Shown: positions 50,114-58,755 of the stretch, piece after piece
How the letters are laid out: the number at the start of each line of letters is the position of its first letter
Numbering within the stretch: the first letter of the stretch is position 1
Origin: CAVRAW01 sp963716135
Lineage (GTDB): Bacteria; Planctomycetota; Planctomycetia; Pirellulales; JADZDJ01
DNA: 64,000 nt
Direction: 5' to 3'
NCBI GenBank assembly: GCA_963716135.1
Contig: OY970289.1
Coordinates: forward strand, 1,240,001-1,304,000
The notes under the pieces: model-generated
The model's input: only the letters and a program-made list of their open reading frames with translations
What the model was told of the DNA's origin: nothing
Databases searched by the model: none
Translations under genes and position numbers: made by a program

Positions 50114-50353
50114 ATGGCGAAAAACCCGAAACTACTTTCGGAGCAACTGCGAGATGCGATTCTTTCCGCCGACGTTTCGCGTTATCGCATCGCCAAGGAA
50201 ACCGGATTGACCGAAGCCTTGCTATCGCGGTTCATCAATGGAGTAGCTGGGCTCGGGCAAGAATCAATTGACAAGATCGGAAAATACTTAGGGCTGCGGT
50301 TGGATAAGTCAGAAAAGCCCAAGGCAACAAAAATGAAACGTAAAGGTAGGTAA
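50114..50353 (+). CDS. XRE-type helix-turn-helix regulator
   Basis: Seventy-nine residues: LLSEQLRDAILSADVSRYRI, then AKETGLTEALLSRFINGVAG as the recognition helix-turn-helix, then a basic tail. It lies 3 nt before the integrase gene and shares its promoter, so it probably controls integration and excision. An upstream in-frame start at 50087 would place the promoter inside the gene, so ATG 50114 is preferred. Confidence 0.8.
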   Translation: MAKNPKLLSEQLRDAILSADVSRYRIAKETGLTEALLSRFINGVAGLGQESIDKIGKYLGLRLDKSEKPKATKMKRKGR

Positions 50354-50356
50354 GCA

Positions 50357-51655
50357 ATGGCAAGTATTTCCACAGATGCCGACGGCCGGCGACGGATTTT
50401 ATTTATCGGGGCCGATGGCCAGCGGCGGGCGATCCGGTTGGGCAAGATGCCCCTAAAAGCCGTGCGGGAAATCAAAAACCAGGTCGAATCGCTTGTTGCG
50501 GCGGACGTGGCCGGAATCGGCTGGGATAAGGAAACTGCCGAATGGGTCGGCACGCGGGAAACAATACTGTACGACAAGCTGGCGGCGGTACAGTTGGTGC
50601 CCAAGCGGGCCGAAACCGAGCGGCACACGTTGGCAGCCTTTATCGACGATTACCTAGCGAAGCGAACGGACATCAAGCCGCGAACCCGGATCAATCTTCT
50701 ACAGGTGCGGCGCGGGTTGGTGGAGTTTTTCGGAGCCGACAAGCCGTTGGCCGACGTGACGGAAGGGGACGCCGACGAATGGCGACTGTGGCTTTCCAGT
50801 CACCAAGAGAAGCACGACGGGAAGGCAGCCACACGCAAACTGGGGCCGAATACTGTCCGCCGGCATTGTGGCCGGGCGCGCCAGTTGTTTCGAGCGGCGC
50901 TTAAGCGGCGACTGATTGTCACAAATCCCTTTGGCGAGATGAAAGGGATTGCCGTCCAGGCCAACGCGGAGCGATTCTACTTCGTGAGTCGGGCCGATGC
51001 TCAAAAGGTTATCGATGCCTGTCCCAATGCCCAATGGCGGCTGCTGTTCGCTCTCAGCCGCTACGGCGGGCTTCGCTGCCCTTCGGAGCATCTTGCACTG
51101 CGCTGGGGCGACATCAACTGGGAACGTGACCGCATGACGATCCGCAGCCCTAAAACGGAACACCACGAAGGGAAGGGAAGCCGTGTCGTTCCGTTGTTTC
51201 CCGAATTGCGTTCGTACCTTGAACAGGTTTTCGATGAAGCCGAGCCGGGCACGGAGTTTGTTATCACCCGCTACCGCGACGGCAACGCCAACCTGCGGAC
51301 GCACTTGCTGCGGATCATCGCCAAGGCCGGCTTGAAGCCCTGGCCCAAGCTGTTCCAGAACCTCCGAAGCACACGCCAGACCGAGCTAGCCGAGCAATTC
51401 CCAGCGCATGTCATTTGCGCCTGGATCGGCAACAGTCAAGCGATAGCACAGAAGCATTACCTGCAAGTGACCGACGAGCATTTCGAGGCTGCAGCCAAAG
51501 CGGCGCAAAATCCGGCGCAGTACGAGGCCGTAAAGGGCCGGAATGACAAAGTACCAGCGCCAGCGATTAGCGGATTTCCCGAAGGTCACGACGACTTACG
51601 GTACTGTACGGATGTTCAAGTGCCCCCTGTAGGACTCGAACCTACAACCCATTGA
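50357..51655 (+). CDS. Tyrosine recombinase/integrase, C-terminus supplied by the tRNA gene
   Basis: Site-specific recombinase moving the element, 432 residues in the integrated state. A core-binding helical region (TLAAFIDDYLAKRTDI, about residue 95 on) precedes the catalytic domain: SRYGGLRCPSEHLALRW (Arg about 239), FQNLRSTRQTEL with Gln in place of the usual His and Arg about 337, and IGNSQAIAQKHYLQV with nucleophile Tyr about 368. The gene runs through attR into tRNA-Lys, reading VPPVGLEP plus TTH before stopping. AAAGG 10 nt upstream of ATG serves as ribosome site. In the circular form it would extend to 487 residues. Confidence 0.92.
   Translation: MASISTDADGRRRILFIGADGQRRAIRLGKMPLKAVREIKNQVESLVAADVAGIGWDKETAEWVGTRETILYDKLAAVQLVPKRAETERHTLAAFIDDYLAKRTDIKPRTRINLLQVRRGLVEFFGADKPLADVTEGDADEWRLWLSSHQEKHDGKAATRKLGPNTVRRHCGRARQLFRAALKRRLIVTNPFGEMKGIAVQANAERFYFVSRADAQKVIDACPNAQWRLLFALSRYGGLRCPSEHLALRWGDINWERDRMTIRSPKTEHHEGKGSRVVPLFPELRSYLEQVFDEAEPGTEFVITRYRDGNANLRTHLLRIIAKAGLKPWPKLFQNLRSTRQTELAEQFPAHVICAWIGNSQAIAQKHYLQVTDEHFEAAAKAAQNPAQYEAVKGRNDKVPAPAISGFPEGHDDLRYCTDVQVPPVGLEPTTH
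51619..51642. repeat. attR: 24-bp repeat within tRNA-Lys
   Basis: Perfect copy of 37959-37982. It spans two bases beyond the tRNA 3' end, the acceptor 3' strand and most of the T arm. The integrase coding frame passes through it. Confidence 0.88.
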
Positions 51656-51693
51656 TTAAGAGTCAATTGCTCTGCCAATTGAGCTAAGGGGGC
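51621..51693 (-). tRNA. tRNA-Lys (CTT)
   Basis: Complete cloverleaf on the minus strand: acceptor GCCCCCT/AGGGGGC with discriminator A, D arm GCTC/GAGC, anticodon arm ATTGA-CTCTTAA-TCAAT with anticodon CTT, T arm GTAGG-TTCGAGT-CCTAC. CCA is not encoded. It is the integration target of the element on its 3' side and remains intact because the element restored the 3' end. Confidence 0.97.
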
Positions 51694-52063
51694 TTTTCGC
51701 CGCCGCGCGGTCGTCAACCAGGCAGCGGGATCACGTATCGTATCGCCGGGCGCTACGGTCGCCAAGTTGCGCGGAAATAAACAAGCGCGGAGGTCGATTT
51801 TTTCGCTCGCGCATCGGAAAATTATCGAGCAAATTAGTGTCTCGAAAGATCGCAAAAAAAATTTCAAAATTCAGCGCACGCGCGCGGAACGGCCAATCGC
51901 CAAAGCGCTCGAGAAACTCCGAGGCCAGAGGCATGGCGGAGCAGGCGAACCCGCTAGCGTTGGCCGCTTGACGTATCTACATAACCGACGAATTCCACAC
52001 GACTTAGATTGCATTTTAAGCCGGTGTTGACGAACCGATGAAAGCGTGTAAGATGTCGCCCTG
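51694..52063. other. Intergenic region upstream of nrdJ
   Basis: About 370 nt. A frame of 87 codons at 51767-52030 is basic and shows no domain; I do not call it a gene. No further tRNA or RNA structure was recognised. A cobalamin riboswitch was looked for because of the downstream gene, but no B12-box-like sequence was seen. Confidence 0.45.
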
Positions 52064-52108
52064 CACTGTATGTAGTGGCCGCAAGGGCATTCACCACTAC
52101 ATATAGTT
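52064..52108. promoter_or_regulatory. Pair of NrdR-like boxes
   Basis: Two near-palindromes, CACTGTATGTAGTG (52064-52077) and CACTACATATAGTT (52095-52108), spaced 31 bp start to start (three helical turns). They resemble the NrdR repressor consensus (ACACTATATATAGTGT type) and its usual tandem spacing, and lie upstream of a ribonucleotide reductase gene. Confidence 0.7.
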
Positions 52109-52284
52109 GTGCCGACAACGCCTGCTACTATCCCCCCGCAAGGGTTAAGTTCTCGCCGGATTCCGAGAAAACGCCCCTACAATTATCAGGTGAAACTGTC
52201 GAACAGTTGCTATAGTGCAGTGTACGGAAGTTCACTGCAATGGTAAGGATGCCCCGGTCCCCACAGTGCAGAAGGAGCTCCGCT

Positions 52285-55200
52285 ATGGCCAGCGCCGAAG
52301 TCAGCGTCTCGAAAAAACGCGCCCCGAAAATGGGAAATCAAAAGCGTAGTGGAATGCGGTTGCAGGCCGGAGCTTTGGCCATCGACCCGGTGTTCTGCCC
52401 GGTCGATGTCAGCGATCCCTTCGACACGGTTCAATGGGATTTGCGCACCGCCGCCATCAAAGACGAAAACGGCGATGTGCTCTTCGAGCAAACCAACTGC
52501 GAAGTGCCTTCGTTCTGGAGCCAGTTGGCTACGAACGTCGTCGTTAGCAAATACTTCTACGGCGAAAACGGCGAGACGGAACGGGAAAATAGCGTTCGGC
52601 AACTGATCCACCGCGTGAGCCGCACCATCGCCGATTGGGGCCTCGACGACGGCTACTTCGCCAGTACCGAAGACGGCGAACGCTTCTACCGCGAGCTGAC
52701 CTGGCTCTGCCTGCACCAGCACGGCGCGTTCAACTCCCCCGTCTGGTTCAACGTGGGCCTGTTCCATCAATACGGCGTGAAGGGCGCGGCCTGCAACTGG
52801 CATTGGGATGCCGAGAGCGAACAGGTGAAGCAGCCGGAAAACCCGTACGAGTACCCGCAAGGCTCGGCCTGCTTCATCCAAAGCGTGAAAGACAACATGG
52901 AAGACATCATGGAGCTCGCGCGCAGCGAGGCCATGCTCTTCAAGTTCGGCTCCGGCACGGGCACCGATCTTTCGACGCTTCGCTCGCACCGTGAAAAACT
53001 TTCCGGCGGCGGCAAGCCCAGCGGCCCGCTGTCGTTCATGCGGGTGTACGACCAGATTGCGGCGGTAGTGAAAAGCGGCGGCAAGACGCGCCGCGCCGCC
53101 AAGATGCAATCGCTCAAGGTCGAGCATCCCGACATCATGGATTTCATCGAGTGCAAGGCCAAGGAAGAAAACAAGGCCCGCGTGCTCATCGAAAAGGGCG
53201 GCTACGAAGCCAACTTCAACGGCGAGGCGTACAGTTCCATCCTGTTCCAAAACGCCAACTTGTCGGTCCGCGTGAGCGACGACTTCATGCGCACCGCGGA
53301 GAAAGATCAACCCTGGGCAACGCACTGGGTTACCAAGCCCGAACAGGAAGGCCCGACGTTCCAGGCCCGCGAAGTAATGCAGCGCATGGCGCAGTGCGCC
53401 TGGCAATGCGGCGACCCGGGCGTGCAGTACGACACCACGATCAACCGCTGGAACACCTGCCCCAACAGCGGGCGGATCAACGCCAGCAATCCGTGCAGCG
53501 AGTACATGTTCCTCGACGACACGGCCTGCAACCTGGCCAGCATCAATCTGATGAAGTTCCGCCTGGAAGATGGCACATTCGACGTGCAGCGGTTCAAAGC
53601 CGCCTGCCGCATCTTCTTCATCGCGCAGGAAATTCTGGTCGATCACGCCAGCTATCCGACCAAGCGAATCGCCCACAATAGCCATTTGTTCCGGCCGTTG
53701 GGTTTGGGCTATTCCAACCTTGGCAGTTTGATCATGTCTGACGGCATCGCGTACGACAGCGATGCCGCCCGCGGCTTGTGCGGCGCAATGACGGCGCTGT
53801 TGCATGGGGCTGCCAATCTGACCAGCGTCGAGCTGGCTGCCGCCGTCGGCCCCTTCGACTCGTATGAAAAGAATCGCGAGCCGATGTTGCACGTGATGCA
53901 AATGCACCGCGACGCCGTGGACGATATCAACCCGGCCTGCCCGGAATATCTCCGCGATTCAGCTCGCGAAGTGTGGGACCAAGTGCTTTCCAACGGCCGG
54001 CAGTTCGGTTTCCGCAATGCACAAGCGACGGTACTGGCGCCCACGGGCACGATCAGCTTCCTCATGGATTGCGACACCACAGGCATCGAGCCCGACATCG
54101 CCCTGGTGAAGTACAAGCAGCTTGCCGGCGGCGGCATGCTGAAGATCGTGAACAATACCGTGCCCTTGGCCCTGAAGACGCTGGGCTACGATCAGCCGCA
54201 GATCGAATCGATCCTGGCCTACATCGAAAAGGAAGACACGATCGAAGGCGCGGCCGATTTGAAGCAGGAACACATGAGTGTGTTCGATTGTGCGTTCCAG
54301 CCGCGCGGCGGAGTGCGCAGCATCGCCTGGCATGCCCACGTGACGATGATGGCGGCCGCTCAGCCATTTTTGAGCGGTGCAATCAGCAAGACAGTGAACA
54401 TGCCGCGTGAAAGCACGCCGGACGACATCGCCAACGCTTACATGGAAGGTTGGCGGCTCGGTCTGAAAGCATTGGCGATTTATCGCGACGGCTCCAAGGA
54501 AAGCCAGCCGCTTTCCACGAGCACGGAAAGCGACAAGGCCGCCGCTAAGGCAACGCCTATGTTGCGGCGCGAACGTCTGCCCGATACCCGCAAGTCGGTC
54601 ACGCACAAGTTCAGCGTGGCTGGTCACGAAGGCTATCTGACGGTGGGCCTTTACGATGACGGTCGCGCGGGCGAGCTGTTCATTAACATGGCCAAAGAAG
54701 GGAGCACGATCGGCGGACTGATGGACGTGTTCGGCACGGCCATCTCGATGAGCCTGCAATACGGCGTGCCGCTGGAAGTGCTCGTGAACAAGTTCTCGCA
54801 CACCCGCTTCGAGCCGATGGGGCACACCAAAAACCCCGACATTCGTATCGCCAAGAGCATCGTGGATTACATCTTCCGCTGGATGGGAATTACCTTCCTG
54901 CCCGGCTACCGCGAAGCGAACAAAGGTCTGCTGGGCGGCGAAGAAGGCGCAACGAAGCTTGGCGACGAGTTGTCCGACGAAATGTCCGTCGGCAAGGCTC
55001 CCGCTGCGAACGCGACCAGCCCGACCGCTGCTCCAGCAAAGACGGTCGCCAAGTCAGACCCGACGGGCACCAACGGCCATAGCAAGAAGCCCAGCGCTGC
55101 GGAAGAAAATGCCGCCCTGCTGCATCGAGCCGGCCTGACGATGCACATCGACCAAAACAGCGGCATCGTGGCCCGCGAGGAGCAGTTTGCCAGCTTCCAG

Positions 55201-55299
55201 TTGGATGCTCCCAGTTGCGACAACTGCGGGGCCATCACAGTCCGCAACGGCAACTGCTACCTGTGCCACAACTGCGGCAACAGCATGGGATGTTCTTAA
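52285..55299 (+). CDS. nrdJ: Adenosylcobalamin-dependent ribonucleotide reductase (class II)
   Basis: Makes deoxyribonucleotides with or without oxygen, using coenzyme B12 to generate the active-site thiyl radical. ATG 52285 has AAGGAG 7 nt upstream and gives 1004 residues. Active-site features are SACFIQSVKDN, NPCSEYMFLDDTACNLASIN and GTISFLMDCDTTGIEPD. The C-terminus has a Pro/Ala-rich linker and a zinc-ribbon-like tail with C-x2-C pairs (SCDNCGAITVRNGNCYLCHN), where the re-reducing cysteines lie. Intact frame. Two NrdR-like boxes upstream suggest NrdR control. Confidence 0.95.
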   Translation: MASAEVSVSKKRAPKMGNQKRSGMRLQAGALAIDPVFCPVDVSDPFDTVQWDLRTAAIKDENGDVLFEQTNCEVPSFWSQLATNVVVSKYFYGENGETERENSVRQLIHRVSRTIADWGLDDGYFASTEDGERFYRELTWLCLHQHGAFNSPVWFNVGLFHQYGVKGAACNWHWDAESEQVKQPENPYEYPQGSACFIQSVKDNMEDIMELARSEAMLFKFGSGTGTDLSTLRSHREKLSGGGKPSGPLSFMRVYDQIAAVVKSGGKTRRAAKMQSLKVEHPDIMDFIECKAKEENKARVLIEKGGYEANFNGEAYSSILFQNANLSVRVSDDFMRTAEKDQPWATHWVTKPEQEGPTFQAREVMQRMAQCAWQCGDPGVQYDTTINRWNTCPNSGRINASNPCSEYMFLDDTACNLASINLMKFRLEDGTFDVQRFKAACRIFFIAQEILVDHASYPTKRIAHNSHLFRPLGLGYSNLGSLIMSDGIAYDSDAARGLCGAMTALLHGAANLTSVELAAAVGPFDSYEKNREPMLHVMQMHRDAVDDINPACPEYLRDSAREVWDQVLSNGRQFGFRNAQATVLAPTGTISFLMDCDTTGIEPDIALVKYKQLAGGGMLKIVNNTVPLALKTLGYDQPQIESILAYIEKEDTIEGAADLKQEHMSVFDCAFQPRGGVRSIAWHAHVTMMAAAQPFLSGAISKTVNMPRESTPDDIANAYMEGWRLGLKALAIYRDGSKESQPLSTSTESDKAAAKATPMLRRERLPDTRKSVTHKFSVAGHEGYLTVGLYDDGRAGELFINMAKEGSTIGGLMDVFGTAISMSLQYGVPLEVLVNKFSHTRFEPMGHTKNPDIRIAKSIVDYIFRWMGITFLPGYREANKGLLGGEEGATKLGDELSDEMSVGKAPAANATSPTAAPAKTVAKSDPTGTNGHSKKPSAAEENAALLHRAGLTMHIDQNSGIVAREEQFASFQLDAPSCDNCGAITVRNGNCYLCHNCGNSMGCS

Positions 55300-55304
55300 T
55301 CAAC

Positions 55305-55434
55305 TATGAGCAATGAGCAAAGAACAATGAACTGAATGAGTTTTCGCTCGTTCATTGCTCAATGTTCAAAGTTCATAGCTAACATATAGGGTTGCTCGAA
55401 AAGGATTTTGGGGCTGGATGCCCACGAGCAACCC
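55305..55434. repeat. Two palindromes after nrdJ
   Basis: First, imperfect arms of AATGAGC/GCTCATT-type units at 55305-55338 and 55347-55379. Second, a perfect 10-bp stem GGGTTGCTCG (55389-55398) with CGAGCAACCC (55425-55434) and a 26-nt loop. No U-run follows the second. Together they separate nrdJ from the convergent DUF255 gene and may end transcription from both sides. Confidence 0.55.
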
Positions 55435-55537
55435 CGTAATGATCGAGACTTATTCCGCTTTATACTCGCGGGCGCTGTCCACAAGGATTCGTGGCCGACG
55501 GCGCCCGCTTTTATGCGCACGCCGCAGACGGCGCGAA

Positions 55538-57603
55538 TCATTCGGAGTGAACTAGCGTTTCGACGACCGCTAAGGCTGCCTCCCGCCCGGCCATGGGCGC
55601 CTGGCAACTGAAGTTTTCGCAAACAAACAGCGTCGGTTCATTTGGGCCGGCCGATTTCCCTGCAAAGATCGGATCGAGCGATTTGGCCTGACCCAGAGCA
55701 TCGGGCGCTCGCAGTGCGACCACCTTGTTGGGAATGAAATTCTGCCGCAGTTGCTCGACGACTGCGACCGTGTCGGCATTAGCTAGATTACCCAGCAGGA
55801 CGATTTCCGGCGTCGGGCCCAAATACATATCGAGCGCCAACAGCATCTGACCGGCGGCAGTCGGTGCGCGCTCGAGCAACATGCTCGCCATACGGAAGGT
55901 CTTTTCGGCGGCCTGTAGATAGTCGTTCCGTCCGGTCAGCTTGCCCAAACGCACCAGCACCGTGGCCGCCAGCGCATTGCCGCTGGGAACCGATCCATCC
56001 TGCACGTCCTTGTGCCGAGCGATCAATTGCTCCTGATCATCGGCCGTGTAGAAAAATCCGCCCGACTCACGGTCTGCAAAATGCTCAAGCATGATTTCCC
56101 CCAGCCGCACCGCGTCGTCGATGTACTGCTCGTTGAACGTCGCCTCGTACAAGCTAACGAGTGCGTTGGCCAGCGCAGCGTAATCATCCAGATACGCGTC
56201 GACCTTCGCCTTGCCGGCTCGCCAGGTGTGCAACAAGCGTCCATCGGGCTGGCGCATCTCTTTGAGAATAAATCCGGCGGCTTTCATCGCCGCGTCCAAG
56301 TACTGCGGCTGATCAAGCGCACCGGCGGCCCGCGCCAGTGCGTCGATCATCAATCCATTCCAGGCGACCAGCACCTTGTCGTCGCGGCCGGGGCGGACTC
56401 GGCGATTGCGCACATCCAGCAGCTTAATCCGCGCCGCCGTCAACTCGATCCGTAATTCCTCCGGATCGCGGTGCCGCACTTTAGCGCACACCTCGATGGA
56501 CTTAGGCAGGTTCAGAATATTGTGACCCTCGAAATTGCCCGACTCCGAAACGTCGTACACGTAGCAGAAATCTGCTGCGGCCTGCTCACCTAACACCGAG
56601 GCAATTTCCTGCGGCGTCCAGACGTAGAATTTCCCCTCTTCCCCTTCGCTGTCGGCATCCTCGGTGCTGTAGAAGCCGCCGGCCGCATCGGTCATGTCGC
56701 GCAGCACATAATCGCACGTTTCCCGCGCCACTCGGGCAAATTCCGTGTTGCCGGTCGCCAGAAATCCTTCGACATAGGCATTAATCAGCAGCGCATTGTC
56801 GTAAAGCATCTTTTCGAAATGCGGCACCAGCCACCGCTCATCCACGGAATAGCGATGAAACCCGCCGCCCAGATGATCGTAAATGCCACCAGCGGCCATC
56901 TTCTCGAGCGTCTTGGTCACCATCTCCAGCAGCCGATCGTGCCGATGCCGCTTCCACAATCGCAGCATCACTTGCAAGTCCATCGAATGCGGAAACTTCG
57001 GCGCACCCCGAATCCGCCGTGGGCGTGATCAAAACTCATTTCCAGATGCGCCCCAGCCTGATCGATCATCTTGTGCGAAAGCTCATGCTCGCTCTGCGCC
57101 GGCGCGCTCATCGCCGCGACGTGGCGCGTCAGTTCCCCGGCATGCTCGACGGCCTGCGCTCGGCGGTTGGCCCACGCATCAGCCACCGCCAGCAGCACCT
57201 GGTCAAACCCCGGCATCCCCATCCGCGCTCCCGGCGGCCAATACGTCCCGCCGTAAAACGGCTGCAAATCGGGCGTCAGGAATACCGACATCGGCCAGCC
57301 GCCGCGCCCCGTGAGCAATTGCACCGCGTTCATGTAGATCTGATCGAGATCGGGCCGCTCCTCTCGATCGACTTTGATGCAAACGAAATTCTCGTTCATC
57401 AGCCGGGCGATCTGCGGATTCTCGAAGCTTTCGTGCTCCATCACGTGGCACCAGTGGCAGGCGGAATAACCGATCGATAGAAAAATCGGCTTTTGTTCCT
57501 GTTTCGATCGCGAAAGCGCTTTCGGCACCCAGGGATACCAATCGACCGGATTATTTTGGTGCTGCAATAGATACGGCGACGATTCGTGAGCCAGCCGATT
57601 CAT
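55538..57603 (-). CDS. DUF255 thioredoxin-domain protein (YyaL/SSP411-like), frameshifted
   Basis: The N-terminal frame (from 57603) opens NRLAHESSPYLLQHQNNPVD and has the thioredoxin-like active site SACHWCHVMEHESFEN and GGWPMSVFLTPDLQPFYGGT. At about 56,985-57,010 the frame changes. The second frame carries the alpha/alpha-barrel catalytic-like region: GGIYDHLGGGFHRYSVDERW, VPHFEKMLYDNALL and FYVWTPQEI. Joined it is about 688 residues, as in the family. The function is unclear; members resemble N-acylglucosamine epimerases fused to thioredoxin. The start overlaps the panB stop by one base. Confidence 0.88.
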
Positions 57604-58406
57604 TACTTGAATGTCTGCTCGGAGCTGGGAAACTTGCCGCTGCGCACATCATCGCGAAACCGAGTGGCGGCCTCGCCGATCGTCGTTTTCAAATCCGCGT
57701 AGGCCTTCACGAACTTGGGAACATAGCCGCTGGTGATGCCCAATAGATCGTTCACGACCAGCACTTGGCCATCGCACTGCGCCCCGGCGCCGATGCCAAT
57801 CGTCGGAATGCGCAGCGCCTTGGTAATCTTCGCCGCCAGCTCGGCCGGAATGCATTCCAGCACAATCGCAAACGCGCCGGCGCCTTCAGCCGCGTGGGCA
57901 TCGGCCATCAGCCGCTCTTCATCGCGCTGGACTTTGTAACCGCCCAGCACATGGACGTTCTGCGGCCGCAAGCCGACATGGGCCATCACGGGAATGCCGG
58001 CCCCGACCAATCCGCGAATTACGTCGGCCTGATCGGCGCCCCCTTCCAACTTCACTGCCTGGCAGCGCGTTTCCTTCAAAATGCGCCCGGCGTTTTCGAT
58101 CGCCTTGAGCACGCCGAGGTGATAACTCGGAAACGGCATATCGACCACTACCAGCGCCTGCTGCACCGCGCGGCCGACCATCTCCGCGTGGTAGATCATC
58201 TCATCCAGCGTGACCGGCAAGGTGTTGGGGTGCCCCTGCACGACCATCGACATGCTGTCCCCCACCAGGATGCACTCGATGCCGGTCGCGTCCAAAAGCG
58301 ACGCCATTGTGTAGTCGTAGGCGGTCAGCACGGTGATTTTCTGCCCGGCCGATTTTAAGGCCGCAAACCGCGGAACGGTCATTCGCTGAGTGTCGGGCTT
58401 GTTCAT
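57603..58406 (-). CDS. panB: Ketopantoate hydroxymethyltransferase
   Basis: First committed enzyme of pantothenate synthesis, adding a hydroxymethyl group from methylene-tetrahydrofolate to 2-oxoisovalerate. The TIM barrel has TAYDYTMASLLDATGIECIL, VGDSMSMVVQGHPNTLPVTL with metal-binding Asp, VKLEGG, VMAHVGLRPQNVHVLGGY, and LECIPAELA with the catalytic Glu. 267 residues, intact. Its stop overlaps the start of the DUF255 gene (TAATG), so the two form an operon. Confidence 0.95.
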   Translation of the reverse strand: MNKPDTQRMTVPRFAALKSAGQKITVLTAYDYTMASLLDATGIECILVGDSMSMVVQGHPNTLPVTLDEMIYHAEMVGRAVQQALVVVDMPFPSYHLGVLKAIENAGRILKETRCQAVKLEGGADQADVIRGLVGAGIPVMAHVGLRPQNVHVLGGYKVQRDEERLMADAHAAEGAGAFAIVLECIPAELAAKITKALRIPTIGIGAGAQCDGQVLVVNDLLGITSGYVPKFVKAYADLKTTIGEAATRFRDDVRSGKFPSSEQTFK

Positions 58407-58755
58407 GGCAGTAGCATGCGGGATTTTGGGAGCCGGTCAAATCAAATTCTTATCGCCCAACTGCCTGATGGCAAATGCTGCCGGCCTTCGCCCGACGGAA
58501 TTCGCGGAAATCCGGCAATTAGTTGGCCGATATGCCGCTTTTGATGACTCGCCCATGCACTGGCACGGGACAGATTTCCTGATCCGAAATCTCATTTCAT
58601 TCGATAAATGATCTATAGCGCCGCGGCCCGCACCGCCGACGCTGCTAGCAATCACCCGCCTCATTGAAGCCCTCATCCACCGCTCCCAAGGGCGCTCGAG
58701 TTCACGGGCCTCACCTCCGCTTCGAGGCCGCCCGTCCCGCCGAGCGCAAAATTGC
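58407..58755. other. Intergenic region, no gene recognised
   Basis: About 350 nt between divergent panB and the glycosyltransferase gene. A frame on the plus strand to 58,611 is not protein-like. It probably carries the two outward promoters, but none stands out. Confidence 0.45.

Larger units (their letters stand above)
37959..51642 (+). mobile_element. Integrative element in tRNA-Lys, about 13.66 kb
   Basis: Bounded by 24-bp direct repeats (37959-37982 and 51619-51642), with a tyrosine integrase running into the right repeat and an intact tRNA-Lys just beyond it. Contents in order: integrase tail, protease-TPR gene with a membrane partner, three orphan genes, an IS1595 remnant, a winged-helix protein, AlpA-like and primase-helicase genes, a zinc-ribbon protein, an MmeI-like restriction-modification enzyme, an XRE regulator and the integrase. 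There are no capsid, portal, terminase or conjugation genes, so it is a satellite-like or genomic-island element that must move by other means. Parts are more A/T-rich than the host (41.3-42.5 kb). Confidence 0.85.

Noticed and set aside
51694..52284. Cobalamin riboswitch ahead of nrdJ
   Set aside because: No B12-box-like sequence was found; the palindromes present fit NrdR sites instead.
52210..53907. Minus-strand open frame of 565 codons opposite nrdJ
   Set aside because: Shadow of a highly conserved G+C-rich gene; the composition is that of an antisense frame and no domain is visible.
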